A DNA stretch of 64,000 nucleotides from Macrolepiota albuminosa (GCA_027475525.1 JAMWFC010000049.1:1297-65296); one strand, 5' to 3'; counted from the stretch's first letter, positions 1 through 13,580 are shown. The notes: a model not told the origin generated them from the sequence alone. Program-made: numbers and translations.

Positions 1-42
1 ACTTGGAGGCAACCCGCCCCGCCTTTTACATGCCCCTCCTGG

Positions 43-1704
43 ATGCATCCTACTCTCTCAGAGGTTTGCACCCTTGAACAACCCGTAACCACCGCCCTTA
101 TTTTGAGGCAATCCACCGCTCTCGTTTCTTGGAGGCCCGCTTATAGCGTGGCCCCTTTGGTTCCGTCACCATACATGTTCCCTGCCGTCCTCGTCTCCAT
201 CATGGGCATTTTCTTGACAATGTTGGCTCTTGTCGTACGTCGACCCTCTCACACGGCACAGATTGATACATTTGATGTATGTATTTGGCTCGCGTTTCGA
301 GTCGCTTCTGACCTCGTTATTAGATCAAGCTCCACCCCAAGCTGACGGTTACTTGCGTCGAGTTTAATGCCTTTGATGTAGCGATCGTGAGTTTCTTGTT
401 TGCTTTTTGTGCGCTTTTGTGACGGCGTTGTCAGGGAGACTATGAAGATGATGAAGATGTAGATGTAGGACAGATGGTCGACTCTGGTTTGGCTGTCGAT
501 GAATTCACAAAGACTCCCTTTGTTGAGATTGTGCACGTGGATGACATTGCAGCGGCAGAGGTGGGCTCGCTTTTCTTTTTTTTCGCGTGGCCTACAGTGC
601 TGATTTATGGAAACAGAAAGAGGCAAAAGACAGGGAGGTTTTCTACTCTGTCACTGATGCCCTTCTTGCTGCTGTTGTCCCCGCCCCCGCCCCCGCCCCA
701 CTTGTGATTGAGGTTTCTGGCCCGATGAGTGTTGAGCAAGCTCGTAATGAGTCGATTGAGAGGTTGTTTCGTATGGTGCTTGATGAAGAGGATGATTTGA
801 GTGATGCTTTTGTTGGGTTTTATGAGCATCCTGATCCGGAGGTTGTGGTATGTTGGTTCTTGGTTGGGTGGGTATTGGGGCTTACTTATGTGTTGTAGAT
901 GCCTGGGACACCAGTACCTTTGGCCGCCGAAGAAGTCCCCGATCCAGAGATTGTGGTATGTTGGTTCTCGTTTGGTGGGTATTGTGTCTTATGTGTTGTA
1001 GATGCCTGGAACACCAGTGCCTTTAGCCGCCGAAGAAGTCCCCGATCCAGAGATTGTGGTATGTTGGTTCTCGTTGGTTGGGTATCGTGTCTTATGTGTT
1101 GTAGATGCCTGGAACACCAGTGCCTTTGGCCGCCGAAGAAGTCCCCGATCCAGAGATTGTGGTATGTTGGTTCTCATTTGATTGGGTATCGTGTCTTATG
1201 TGTTGTAGATGCCTGGGACACCAGTGCTTTTTACCTCCGACGCGCTTGATGTCGTGCGTTTGGAAGAAGTCCCCGATCCAGAGATTGTGGTATGTTGGTT
1301 CTCATTTGGTGGGTATTGTGGCTTATGTGTTGTAGATGCCTGGGACACCAGTGCCTTTAGCCGCCTACGAGCGATACGAAGAAGTCCCCGATCCAGAGAT
1401 TGTGGTATGTTGGTTCTCCTTAGTTGGGTATCGTGTCTTATGTGTTGCAGATGCCTTGGACACCCGTTCCTGTGTCAGCGCCTTTTACTGCAAAAGTGCT
1501 CCCCCCGCCCAATGCCCAGCCCGCCGTGGATTTGGCCAATATGCTTTTGATTCTTTTGGTGCTTTGTCAAAAGTGCTCCCCCCGCCCAATGCCCAGCCCG
1601 CCGTGGATTTGGCCAATATGCTTTTGATTCTTTTGGTGCTTTGTCAGGCGATGGTGTGTTTTTATCCCTCTTTGTATCTCGTCATTGATCTCATGGAGAA
1701 TTAG
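43..1704 (+). CDS. Membrane protein with tandemly repeated exon-intron units (function unknown)
   Basis: I do not recognise the family. The reading frame is open from an ATG at 43 and may begin further upstream. Exons that join in phase 0 are about 43-276, 324-386, 435-560, 617-847, 899-955, 1002-1058, 1105-1161, 1209-1289, 1336-1404 and 1451-1704. The first exon holds one hydrophobic segment (residues about 45-65), followed by an acidic stretch and a PAPAPAP run. Exons from 899 on start with ATG-Pro-Gly/Trp-Thr-Pro and most end Glu-Val-Pro-Asp-Pro-Glu-Ile-Val, so the protein carries about five copies of a 19-27 residue acidic, proline-rich repeat. All introns between them are 46-51 nt, start GTATGT and end in TAG or CAG. 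A 77-bp duplication in the last exon shifts the frame; with one copy removed it runs to TAG at 1704 through a hydrophobic C-terminus. Exon structure is well supported; function is not. Confidence 0.6.
848..1450 (+). repeat. Tandem exon+intron minisatellite, unit about 103 bp
   Basis: Five successive units begin with ATG at 899, 1002, 1105, 1209 and 1336, and a more diverged one at 1451. Each unit is one complete coding segment (57, 57, 57, 81 and 69 nt, all multiples of three) plus one 46-47 nt intron. The introns are nearly identical to one another and to the preceding intron at 848-898. Two units carry short in-frame insertions (24 and 12 nt) in the middle of the coding part. Confidence 0.9.
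1491..1644. repeat. 77-bp exact tandem duplication A
   Basis: 1491-1567 and 1568-1644 are identical. It lies in the last exon of the repeat-exon gene and shifts its frame. Confidence 0.95.
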
Positions 1705-1924
1705 AACAACGACTCGCGAGACAATCGGTCGTAACTTGTTTCTTTTCTTGGTCTTGTGCTCTTTCTTGCTTTTGTCTTTTTTCTGTTTCTATATGGATAC
1801 GCGCAAGTGCTCTGGTTGCGACGCCGGGCCCTGAAGAGATCGAAGACTGTATGCCTTTTGCTTGCCGCTCATTACTGGACATGCCTCTATTTATATATTG
1901 GATCTATGCCATGGTTGCTTGGAC

Positions 1925-2085
1925 TCGATGACTCTGCACACGACGACTCTTGCACACGACGACTATGAACACGACGACTCTTGCACACTACTATCTCTCG
2001 CACACAACTGTCTCTTGCACACAATGAGACTGACACACTATTATCTCTTGTACACAATGACTCTTGCACACTACTATCTCAGCTA
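1925..2085. repeat. Degenerate short tandem repeat (CTCTTGCACAC-type)
   Basis: A run of roughly 15-25 bp units built on a (T)CTTGCACACnACnA core follows the repeat-exon gene. Units are imperfect and no coding function is visible. Confidence 0.7.
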
Positions 2086-2319
2086 CATGTATAAACTTGA
2101 TGTAAACATCAATGTATCTCTTCTATGTAATTCTATAATGTATGTATTTTGTAATAATCGGTATCTTAGGTATCATATGAAATAAAGAACTATATTTTAT
2201 ATCTACAAGGCGTGATCAGTGCATTGTTTCAATTGTTTCGCGACTCACTAGGGTTGCCGATGTCCACCCTTTCGACTTACAATGACGTCCATAGTGACCG
2301 GGAATCTGTAAGTTAGCAG

Positions 2320-3010
2320 GGGGGAGGAACGGAAGGAATGCGAGACGCGTTTTGGGGATGAGTGTCACAGTCACACTCCTTCGAACATATTGATACCATC
2401 ATTTCTACTGTACGCGTAGAGCTTTGAATCACCCATCCTCTCCCTATTTTCCTTTCCGTTTGTATATATTCATCATAACATTGATTACCAACTAACGATA
2501 GTTACAGGATTCTAAGTTATACATTCAAGTCTTTATCAGGTTAGTTGCTAATCCGGTTTTATCATGTTCAAACTAGTCTCTATATCCGCACGTTTGCGAC
2601 ATCTACGGGTTTCACTCGTCGATGCCGCATGCCCTCTATTGGAGTAAAGTCCTTTCGGAACTGTACGAAACCCCGAAATGTAAGTTTGCAGGAGGAATGG
2701 AAGGAATGCGAGGGATGAGTGTCACAGTCACACTCCTTCGAACATCCTTGTATTGATACCATCATCTCTACTGTACGCGTAGAGCTTTGAATCACCCATC
2801 CTCTCCCTATTTTCCTTTCCATTTGTATATATTCATCATAACATTGATTACCAACACACTATAAAATTCAAGTCTTTATCAGGTTAGTTGCTAATCCGGT
2901 TTTATCATGTTCAAACTAGTCTCTATATCTGCACGTTTGCGACATCTACGGGTTTCACTCGTCGATGCCGCATGCCCCCTATTGGAGTCAAGTCCTTTCG
3001 GAACTGTACT
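2320..3010. repeat. Diverged direct duplication, two copies of about 340 bp
   Basis: About 2320-2670 and 2690-3010 share long stretches, including the segments starting at 2364/2722 and 2530/2870. There are small indels and substitutions, so this is an old natural duplication. No open frame of note spans either copy. It lies upstream of the first DUF5648 gene. Confidence 0.8.
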
Positions 3011-3204
3011 CAATGCCCAGACTGCGTGCTTGTATTGAGATTATTTTTTACATGATTATTACGGATGCAACTAAAACTTCTTTGGACTGTACGAAAGCCC
3101 GAAACGTAAGTTCTACACTTTGCAATTTTGGAATGCCAACTCCTACCCAAAGTAAGTCAGACGCTAATTTGTGGCTTCTGTGTCACTCTCAATGACATGC
3201 AGTC

Positions 3205-3296
3205 CTTAAGTCAGTTATTATATGGATCTTTCCTGTGTATTTAAAAGATGGCAAACTCAAAGTTGTCCGTAGTTCATCCAACTCGGCTGATACACG
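3205..3296 (+). promoter_or_regulatory. Promoter of first DUF5648 gene
   Basis: The ~180 bp before the ATG at 3297 is almost identical to the ~180 bp before the ATG at 6326, including a TATA-like TATTTAAAAG at about 3238 and 6268. The third paralogue (ATG 4596) keeps a weaker version with GCATTTAAGAG. Conservation of the upstream block suggests shared regulation. Confidence 0.5.
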
Positions 3297-3894
3297 ATGA
3301 AGTTCTCTTTGCTCTTTGCCACTGCTCTTCTCGCCGTCGCCTCGGCTATGCCCACCGAGATGGACGACAGCGGTCTCGAGGCGCGTCAAGTAGGTGTACC
3401 TCTCTCCAGTGGGCGATCCCTTACCAAAGCCACTCTCTTAGGCCCAATGTGGCAAACCCGACGACACTAGCCCATTCTACCGCTTGTATAACAGTCAAGT
3501 CGTCGACCACTTCTACACCACCGACGCTCAGGAGGCCAACAACGCGGTTGCCCACGGTGGCTATACTGCAGAAGGGATCTCCAGCTACATTTTCACCTCC
3601 CAGGAGCCCGGAACCACCCCGTTCTACCGCCTTTACAGTCCCTCTGCCAGGGATCACTTCTATACCACCAGCGCCTCAGAAGCCAACTCGGCTGCGCAGA
3701 ATTTAGGGTACAACTCCGAGGGCATCGCCGGGTACATTTACCCCAACGGTGACTGCCGTGGTACGGTTCCTTTCTACCGTCTTTACAGCCCGAGTGGCAC
3801 GGATCACTTCTATACCACGTCCGCTTCTGAGCGCGATTCTGCGGCGAACAATGGCTACAACAACGAGGGTGTTGCTGGATACGTTTACCCCTAG
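3297..3894 (+). CDS. Secreted DUF5648-repeat protein, copy 1
   Basis: Exons 3297-3389 and 3442-3894 with a 52-nt intron give 181 residues. The N-terminus is a typical signal peptide (MKFSLLFATALLAVASA) followed by an acidic pro-like segment ending LEARQ. The mature part is three repeats of about 45 residues, each with PFYRLY, DHFYTT and an EGI/VAGYIYP or SSYIF block, which is the DUF5648 repeat of fungal and bacterial secreted proteins. Biochemical role is unknown; such repeats are usually extracellular. The start is chosen because it gives the signal peptide and is conserved with the other two copies. Two cysteines flank the repeats (QCGKP and the GDCRG loop), possibly one disulphide. Confidence 0.9.
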
Positions 3895-4595
3895 ACAGTC
3901 TAACAGATTTAACCTTCTGTTGCAGGATACTTTCTCTGTATCTTAGTAGATAGTCTTGTCTATTATCTACAACATAGCACAAAGCCTCAGATTTCGGAAT
4001 TTACAAACATATATAAATTCTTCTATTATGTTCTATCATTTCAATTTCAGAGATTTTTCTCCTTGGGAAATTTGACGCAACTTGAAATAGATCTACATTC
4101 GAAATAAACAACCTCGTGTGAGCATATACGTATATACGCGCACGTGAGCGTGTCAGCATCATAGACTACTTAGGCGATGAAGTGCGTCTCAGTCGGGTGC
4201 CAGGCCCTTTTACCCAATCCCATGTCGAACGTATTCTCTGAGGACCTATCTATGCTTCACCTCTCATCGTCTCTGAGCAATTTCAAGGTCCTGATCGTCC
4301 CTACAAATTCGGATCTTAAACGGTGCCATTAGAAAGTCTTTTTCATCGTTCCCCTATGATCTCTCCTATGGAGACCAAGTCTTGAAAGGTCTAAGAACTG
4401 CGTAATAGTCCTACGTTCCAGGGTGTTTTCTGAAATTTGGAGTAATCGCTCCAACCAAGCAAGTTTCGCGGCTTCTAGTTGAGCGTGTCGTCTTCAATGA
4501 CGTCAAGTCCCCTTTCAAGTTATCATGTGGGGTTTTTTCTGTGCATTTAAGAGACGGAGAATTCTTCGACACTTCATCGATATCACAGATACATT
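3895..4595. other. Intergenic spacer between DUF5648 copies 1 and 3
   Basis: No supported gene. The last ~180 bp is a diverged version of the promoter block found before the other two copies; for example, a segment at about 4410 matches one at about 6130. Confidence 0.6.
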
Positions 4596-5199
4596 ATGAA
4601 GTTTTCTTTATTCTTCGTTACTGCCCTCTTGACTGTTGCTTCGGCTATGCCTACGGAGATGGGCGACAGCGGCCTCGAGGCTCGTCAACGTGTACGCGAA
4701 TATCTTTTCTGTACCAACGGACTTATTAACTCCCCCCCTTCAGAACCGTTGTGGTAACCGCAACCGCGCAGTCCCGTTCTATCGCTTGTACAACGGCCAG
4801 ATCATCGACCACTTCTATACCACTAACAATAACGAGGCCAACCAAGCGGTCGCCCGTAGTGGCTACACGCGCGAAGGAATATCGAGCTACATTTTCCAGA
4901 ACCAGCAGCCGGGAACGGTCCCGTTCTTCCGCCTATATAGCGCCTCTCAAACAGACCACTTCTATACCACCAGCGCGTCGGAAGCGAACTCGGCCGCGCA
5001 GAATTTGGGGTACACTTCAGAGGGCATAGCAGGGTATATTTACCCGAATGGGAACTGCCCCAATACGGTGCCATTTTTCAGGTTGTATAGCGCGAGTGGC
5101 ACGGATCATTTTTATACTACGTCCGCTTCTGAGCGTGCATCGGCTATTCGGAGCGGGTATAGTGATGAGGGTATTGCTGGATATGTGTATCAGTCCTAG
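4596..5199 (+). CDS. Secreted DUF5648-repeat protein, diverged middle copy
   Basis: Exons 4596-4691 and 4744-5199 around a 52-nt intron (donor GTACGC, acceptor TTCAG) give 183 residues. It has the same architecture as its neighbours: signal peptide ending VASA, segment ending LEARQR, then three DUF5648 repeats with DHFYTT in each. It differs from the other two at many positions, most strongly in the third repeat, so it is the oldest branch of the tandem family. The intron sits at the same place as in the other two copies. Extracellular location is inferred from the signal peptide; function is unknown. Confidence 0.88.
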
Positions 5200-6145
5200 A
5201 TACTGTGATTTTTCAATAGATGTTTTTCTGCGATAATGCCCCGTCAATGTATGATACGACATGATTTAATTAGATTTATCGTCAAGCCGTTGTTGTCACT
5301 TTTTCATAGCTGTGGCAAACGAAGGATTCGTCGCGTTGTTTGAATCAGTTTTAGCGGAGCTTAAATTTGAGAGAGGGATTCTGACAGGACAAGTTGAAAA
5401 CCTTGGACTTGGTACAAGGTTCCTCGTCTATACCGCCTTTTCCGGAAATAACCACATCTCTGTGTTCTTGCTGTCTTTCGATACACGCGGATGCGTACTT
5501 GCGGCTACTGCGACAACTCTTGTTGTTTCTCTCGGGCGAACAGATAACAATGACATCGTTCGCTCCTACCGCTTAAACTAATGAGAACGTGTCGAACCAC
5601 GTCATGCACCACTTTTGTACCATGAGATCGGCTTGGAGGTTACATATATATGTAACACCTTTTGCGGAAGTGATCTGGTGAGTATCACTCGAACTGTGAG
5701 ACGGATTCATTTATCCATTATGCCACATCATTATTGGGTATGGTGTGGGCACTGGTGGTCGGACTTATTCTGCTTCGACTGGTCCTCCACTCCATGAGGT
5801 TCTTAATATCAAGTATGTGTTGTTTTCTGGTAAAATACTTTGGACACCTCGACCTTGTACCAAGTCTCCTCCTAAACGATCCTCCTGAATGCGTTTATTT
5901 ATATCTGTTCTCAAAAATCATTTCGAGAGGCTTGTCAGAGTTACAACGTCCATCGGACTCGTCTGTCCCACCTCTACATTTATCCTTCGTCGTGACCTAC
6001 AGAACTCAAATAAAGTAAATGGTCCAACCAAGTCTATTTCAACGTCCCTCCTTTTATCCCCTAAACAATTACCTCGAGACAGGGTTTCTCGTAGGACTGT
6101 TTCGGCAACGCGGAATGGACCAAAGGTGGCCTACGTTCCAGAGTG
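5200..6145. other. Intergenic spacer, no supported gene
   Basis: Only short open frames without recognisable content. A 90-codon frame at 5312-5581 has no splice context or family resemblance that I can see. Confidence 0.6.
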
Positions 6146-6325
6146 TTTTTGCAATTTTGGAATGCCAACTCCTACCTAAAGTAAGTCAGACGCTAATTTG
6201 TGGCTTCTGTGTCACTCTCAATGACGTGCAGTCCTTGAATCAGTTATCATATGGATCTTTCCTGTGTATTTAAAAGATGGCGAACTCAAAGTTGTCCGTA
6301 GTTCATCCAACTCGGCTGATACACG

Positions 6326-6938
6326 ATGAAGTTCTCTTTGCTCATTTCCACCGCTCTTCTCGCCGTCGCCTCGGCTATGCCCACCGAGATGGACGACAGC
6401 GGTCTCGAGGCGCGTCAATTCGTAGGTGTACCTCTCTCCAGTGGGCGATCCTTTACCAAAGCCACTCTCTTAGGTCCAATGTGGCAATCCCGACGACGCT
6501 GTCCCATTCTATCGCTTGTATAACCCTCAAGTCGTCGACCACTTCTACACCACCGACCAACAAGAGGCCAACAACGCGATTGCCCGCTTCGGCTATAATG
6601 ACGAAGGGATCTCCAGCTTCATTTTCCCCTCCCAGGAGTCCGGAACCACCGCGTTCTACCGCCTTTACAGTCCCTCTGCCAGTGATCACTTCTATACCAC
6701 CAGCGCCTCAGAAGCCAACTCGGCTGCGCAGAATTTGGGGTACAACTACGAGGGCATCGCTGGGTACATTTACCCCAACCGTGGCTGCCGTGGTACGGTT
6801 CCTTTCTACCGTCTTTACAGCCCGAGCGGCATGGATCACTTCTATACCACGTCCGCTTCTGAGCGCGATTCTGCGGCGAACAATGGCTACAACTACGAGG
6901 GTGTTGCTGGATACGTTTACCCATACTATACAGACTAA
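6326..6938 (+). CDS. Secreted DUF5648-repeat protein, copy 2
   Basis: Exons 6326-6421 and 6474-6938 with a 52-nt intron give 186 residues. It is a close duplicate of the gene at 3297: signal peptide, segment ending LEARQF and three repeats are nearly identical, and the similarity extends through the promoter and about 70 bp past the stop. Changes include GDCRG to RGCRG and a different C-terminus (YPYYTD). The duplicated block is therefore about 850 bp (roughly 3115-3955 and 6150-7005). Confidence 0.9.
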
Positions 6939-7128
6939 CAGATTTAACCTTCTGTTGCACGAACATTTTCTCTGTATCTTAGTAGATAGTCTTGTCTATT
7001 ATCTAGAACAACGGTCGTTATCTGCTGTTTTACGATGACTGGAGGGATGACATAAGCTGTATCGTTGTCACATGAATTTCCACGTCACAGCTTTTGTTCT
7101 TTACCACCACCTTCGGATCCTGTTTCCC

Positions 7129-8029
7129 ATGGCTGATATACAGTACCGTAAATATCTTGGCGAATCCGACCTCCCGCACGTCATGGATCTCGTTCAGAGC
7201 GAGCTCAGCGAGCCCTATGTTATATACACTTTTCGTTACTTCCTCTATCATTGGTGAGTCCATTCCCTCAATCACACGGCCAGGGATAGTCATTGATGCT
7301 CGACGATGTTGATATCTAGGCCGCATCTCTCTTTCATTGTGAGTACTTGCTTTTACATTGACTACCTTACTGTCCTTCTGACAAGTTTGCAGGCCTACTG
7401 CAACAACTCCAGTGAACAGGTCCCGATAGGCGTGATTGTGTGCAAGCAATCGATGCACAAGGATTTAACCAACCGGGGATATATAGCCATGTTGAGTGTG
7501 AATAAGAACTGGCGAAAACGCGGTATAGGTTCGTCCCCCCTCCCGCTCTCTTTCGTATCCTCACAGGTGTCTTAGATGGCTGAATACACACCTTTGGTGC
7601 GGAATTTGTTTTTTCCCTTTTCTTCTCTAGCTAGTTCCCTTGTTCGCAATTCCATTGAAGCCATGAAGGAAGATGGTGTAGACGAGGTTTGTTTCTGTCT
7701 TTATCCATCGGGAGCCTAGTTTGACACTCGTTTATTTTTCTTGTCAGATAATTCTCGAGACAGAGTACGACAATCACGCGGCATTGTCCCTCTATGAATC
7801 TCTTGGATTTATTCGTGAAAAACGGCTCCATCGCTTCTATCTCAACGGAAAGGATGCCTTCCGGCTCGTGCTGCCGGTACCCAGGTCATACTCCGACGAT
7901 AGTTCGGACACCAGCGGCTCTTCCCCGATGTCATCTTCCGTATCCTCGCGCCGCCAAACACCGTACCGCGCCATTCGTGTGTCGTCATATTCGGAGGACG
8001 AGGAAGACAACGCAGTTTCTTCTCGATGA
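7129..8029 (+). CDS. NAA30: N-alpha-acetyltransferase, NatC catalytic subunit-like (Naa30/Mak3)
   Basis: Exons 7129-7253, 7320-7338, 7393-7528, 7631-7686 and 7748-8029 give 205 residues. It is a GNAT-fold enzyme that acetylates the N-terminal methionine of proteins beginning Met-hydrophobic, acting on ribosome-bound chains with Naa35 and Naa38. Visible signatures are the [11 protein letters not shown] start and the [11 protein letters not shown] strand. The acetyl-CoA loop follows a [17 protein letters not shown] block, and a final [31 protein letters not shown] block is typical of Mak3/Naa30. The last ~55 residues are a Ser-rich acidic tail. The second exon is only 19 nt. Convergent with KAR2. 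Confidence 0.9.
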
Positions 8030-8493
8030 GGTTTTTTCGGTTCATCCTGCGTCATTTTTTGGTGAAGTCACTACTAACTCGTTAGAGTGTGAATACCGCC
8101 ATGCCATACAATTTGTATCTGAATATGTTTTTCCATGTGTTATATAGTGTATATCACTCCACTCCCACTATTTACATCGTCCTTCAGTGATAGTCTTTTT
8201 CTGTGTCAATACATGTTTCTTGATCTCATCTTCTAAGATTTACTTCACGTCAAGTTGTCACATAATACTTTTCTGTGAATACCAATATCATATAATAGAG
8301 AAAAAGTATCCTTCTAACTAATTTATTGTAATACAATACAGTGAAAACGAAGGTATTCCTTTTCATGCTATCCCTCTCTACGACGCACTCCATCAGAATC
8401 GCGGTCGTATCTACAATGCATCGTGTGGAATGCACCCTCCCTCACCAAAGCCGGCCCAACCGGCCCTACGACCCAACTCTTTCTTCCAATAAT
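8030..8493. other. Convergent 3' spacer between NAA30 and KAR2
   Basis: AT-rich 3' ends of two converging genes; no further gene seen. Confidence 0.6.
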
Positions 8494-10986
<2,493 letters not shown>

Positions 10987-11039
10987 GGTGGGCGAGAGTG
11001 GTTTGCAAAAAAGTCGATCGCTGCTATTTATTTCAGCTT

Positions 11040-11110
11040 CAAAAAGCCGTTGACGTGTCAGTAGACGTGGCCCAGATCACGTGACCCTTTCCCACACTTT
11101 TAACGCTCCC
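11040..11110 (-). promoter_or_regulatory. Candidate UPR elements in the KAR2 promoter
   Basis: About 55-110 bp before the KAR2 ATG lie TGACGTGT (11051), GACGTGG (11064) and CACGTGACC (11079). TGACGTG-type ACGT cores are the binding class of Hac1/XBP1-type bZIP factors, which induce BiP genes. Assignment to the unfolded-protein response is inference from motif and gene identity. Confidence 0.45.
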
Positions 11111-11545
11111 TTTGCGCTCAACGTGGCACAACTTTACAAGTCACAAGACTTCTTCGCAGGCAATGGCCGGCTATAGCTAGGCGTTTCTATTTTTTTTGTA
11201 GCGTTTGGAATAGTACAACGACTGACGCCAAAGTCGTCTCCGTAGTACCCGCGGGTGGCCTGGGAGGGTGAGAACCTTGTGGACAAGATTTGATCATACC
11301 GCTCTATGTCAAATGCATGACGCGCTGAGTGTGGGACTCAGGGACAACCTCCCCTTCCTCCCCTCCTTCGTCATGGTTGGGTCCTATGCCCACTAAAACC
11401 CCGTGTTCGGACCAGTCTCTTGGTAGCCCATTTTCAAGTTTTCCACGTATTCAATACTATTTCCTTTCGGTTGGCTTTATGGCCATACTTTCTGTTTGAC
11501 ATTCCTTCGTCTAAGGCTAGTCTTTCGTTCATGGTGTGTTTCTGT
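11111..11545. other. Intergenic, nothing recognised
   Basis: No supported coding region or repeat was seen here. Confidence 0.5.
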
Positions 11546-12048
11546 CTATTCCGTATTATGATCTTGGTGAAAGGATGTCCTTATTCTGGATAACTCTTTC
11601 GCGTGTTTCATCAGGATCATAGAATCTCGCTTTTGGCCTGGGAGCTCGAGGGAGATCCCTTCTTTTGACTTGAATTCTGCGTCCCGAGGATCGTTCCTAG
11701 TACTGGTTGGAACCAGAAGTTCTTGTCTTTCTTCTTCCATAGTGATTCTGCTGCTTGCCAGATTTTTAGGATGTGGTTCATCGTTTCCAACGCCTGACAG
11801 TGTTTTCATAGAGCCCGCTCTTGGAAGTCTAGGCTGAAGGTCAGTCTAAGCCGATGTGAACCTGTCATGTATGCATCGTGCGTTGCCGTCCAGAGGAAAT
11901 ACCTCTCTTGCCTCGACAAGTCTTTGTGCCTCAGCTTCTTCCGCACCTTTGCCGAAGTTGGGCTGTCTCCAAACAATTCTTCCGCACAGTCCTTAATGTG
12001 TTCAAGGGTGGACTCAGTTCTCACGTGTGTGGTGTTCTTTTTTCTCAC
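11546..12048 (-). mobile_element. Possible LINE/retroelement 3' relic
   Basis: Two adjoining minus-strand frames. The upstream one has an 'HIKDCAEELFGDSPTSAKVRKKLRHKDLSRQERYFLW..HDAYMTG' style segment, here described rather than quoted in full. It resembles the region between reverse transcriptase and RNase H/zinc knuckle of basidiomycete non-LTR elements: hydrophobic-basic KxLRHKDLS followed by FLWxxxHDAY. Identification is from memory of the pattern only. No complete catalytic domain is present, so at best this is a decayed fragment. Confidence 0.3.
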
Positions 12049-12846
12049 TCTTTGTATTCTAGATTTTCGACAGTTTTGCTCCCGTCACTCTTAATGGGTG
12101 TGTTGCATTTTCTATCCTTGGTTAAAACCGTTGACCCTGATCGTCCTGGCGCTAGTAGACTCCGCCTCAAGACAATCAACGTGTCCCCGATTCACTTCGA
12201 TGAAAGAATTATATTCCATACATATGCAATGTTGGTCAAGTGAAAGGCACATGCTCTTGATCTCCGCTTTGCTATGTAGCGTGTAATGTATTGTAACATC
12301 CTCCGTCACTCAAGTCCACCCCAATATAGGTGTCTACGACTGATCAAAGGCTAATTACGGCAATAGAGTCGGGCAGCTTTGACTTTCATTGGCCAGAATG
12401 TAGTCTCAAGGGAAACTTTATAATTTAAGGACACAAATTGACTTGGGTATCAATTCCTTCCCGTCCTGAATACTTCTGATTATGAACTCTCATGCGCCAC
12501 ATATTTCGCAATAGTTGTATTTGTCAGATAGAATCCTCAGCTTCATATATCCGTTCATGATCCCGAGTATCATAGGGCGAACAAAACCATTTATTAATGA
12601 AGACCAGTGCATTTTTCTAATGAAATTTGAGGTTGAATAGGAGTTGGTGGACCCTATCGCATATGATCTCACTCCTAATAGCAAATTTTCACATGCAGTT
12701 GGTTTCAAAACGCGATCACGCTCCAATGCCCTTATAACGCGCACGACGCGACACGGATTTAGCAGTTAAATCTTCTTCACCTCCCATCACCCACTCCTAC
12801 ATAAAACACACCCTATTCTATATTTCAACAATCAGTCACAACTACA

Positions 12847-13380
12847 ATGTGGCGTTCTCTTCTCAAGTGCTTCCGCCTTCGCAAGCAGACTCGCCCCGCC
12901 GCCCCTAGAGTGGACCCAGACGAAAGCTTCTATTGTGCTGGTTACCAGGATGAATCAGACAACAGCTGCTTCCTCGTGGATCCTACCTACGAACAACTCC
13001 GAGCACGTGGATTCGGGTCACCATCATCTTCTGACGTCTCCTCTTCCCCGAACAACCTTCCATGGTTCGTCGCAAGCTCAGCAGGTCGCAAAACCATTGC
13101 CTCCCACTTGTTCAATGACGTTGACAACGATGACCAGGTGGACAGCGCTAAATGCCCCCTAAAGAGAGTGCTGGCCATTGGTCGACGGGAAGGCGAGTGC
13201 ATCCGCAGAAGGCGTAGAATCCACAAGTTTATCTCGCCGGAAGAGTTGGTTGAAGGTCTCGGAATGATGCTCGTGGATCGTTCGACATCGGTCGCCTTCC
13301 AAGTCCGGATTCACTCTGTGAGGCAGATGCCAAAGCGGATAATCGTGGAGATTGAAGACGACGATTCGGATGAAGAATGA
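12847..13380 (+). CDS. Hypothetical single-exon protein, 177 residues
   Basis: Not recognised. It is an intronless frame with ATG 12847 directly after a CAACTACA context, preceded at about 12800 by a TACATAAAACACACC TATA-like stretch. The protein starts with a basic segment (MWRSLLKCFRLRKQ), has a Ser-rich middle, a basic RRRRRIHKF patch near residue 118-126 and a strongly acidic C-terminus (EIEDDDSDEE). Codon use is like the neighbouring host genes. No membrane segment or signal peptide. Probably real because of length, promoter-like context and biased composition, but unconfirmed. Confidence 0.55.
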   Translation: MWRSLLKCFRLRKQTRPAAPRVDPDESFYCAGYQDESDNSCFLVDPTYEQLRARGFGSPSSSDVSSSPNNLPWFVASSAGRKTIASHLFNDVDNDDQVDSAKCPLKRVLAIGRREGECIRRRRRIHKFISPEELVEGLGMMLVDRSTSVAFQVRIHSVRQMPKRIIVEIEDDDSDEE

Positions 13381-13414
13381 ATGATTGGTGTTCTCGCTGG
13401 CGAGGACTACCAAA

Positions 13415-13580
13415 CAATACCCCTATGCCCCCTTTCCTGAACTAAGAGGTGAGTCGTTCCTACCCCTATGCCCCTTTCCTGAACTTAGAGGTGAGTCGTT
13501 CCTACCCCTATGCCCCCTTTCTTGGTTTTAGAGGTGAGTCATTATTAGCCACATACCCCTTTCCTGGTTTTAGATGCGAG
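13415..13580. repeat. Tandem repeat of about 43-50 bp, 3-4 units
   Basis: Units contain CCCCTATGCCCC, TTTCCTGAACTTAGAG (or TGGTTTTAGAG) and GTGAGTCGTTCCTA. They start near 13420, 13463, 13505 and 13550 and are imperfect. They immediately follow the stop of the 177-residue frame. Confidence 0.8.

Noticed and set aside
899..1249. Continuous 116-codon frame through the repeat units
   Set aside because: It reads through 46-nt introns in changing frames; the spliced phase-0 reading keeps the same peptide in every unit and is much better supported.
5312..5581. A 90-codon frame between DUF5648 copies
   Set aside because: No family resemblance, no splice context, ordinary length for chance in this composition.
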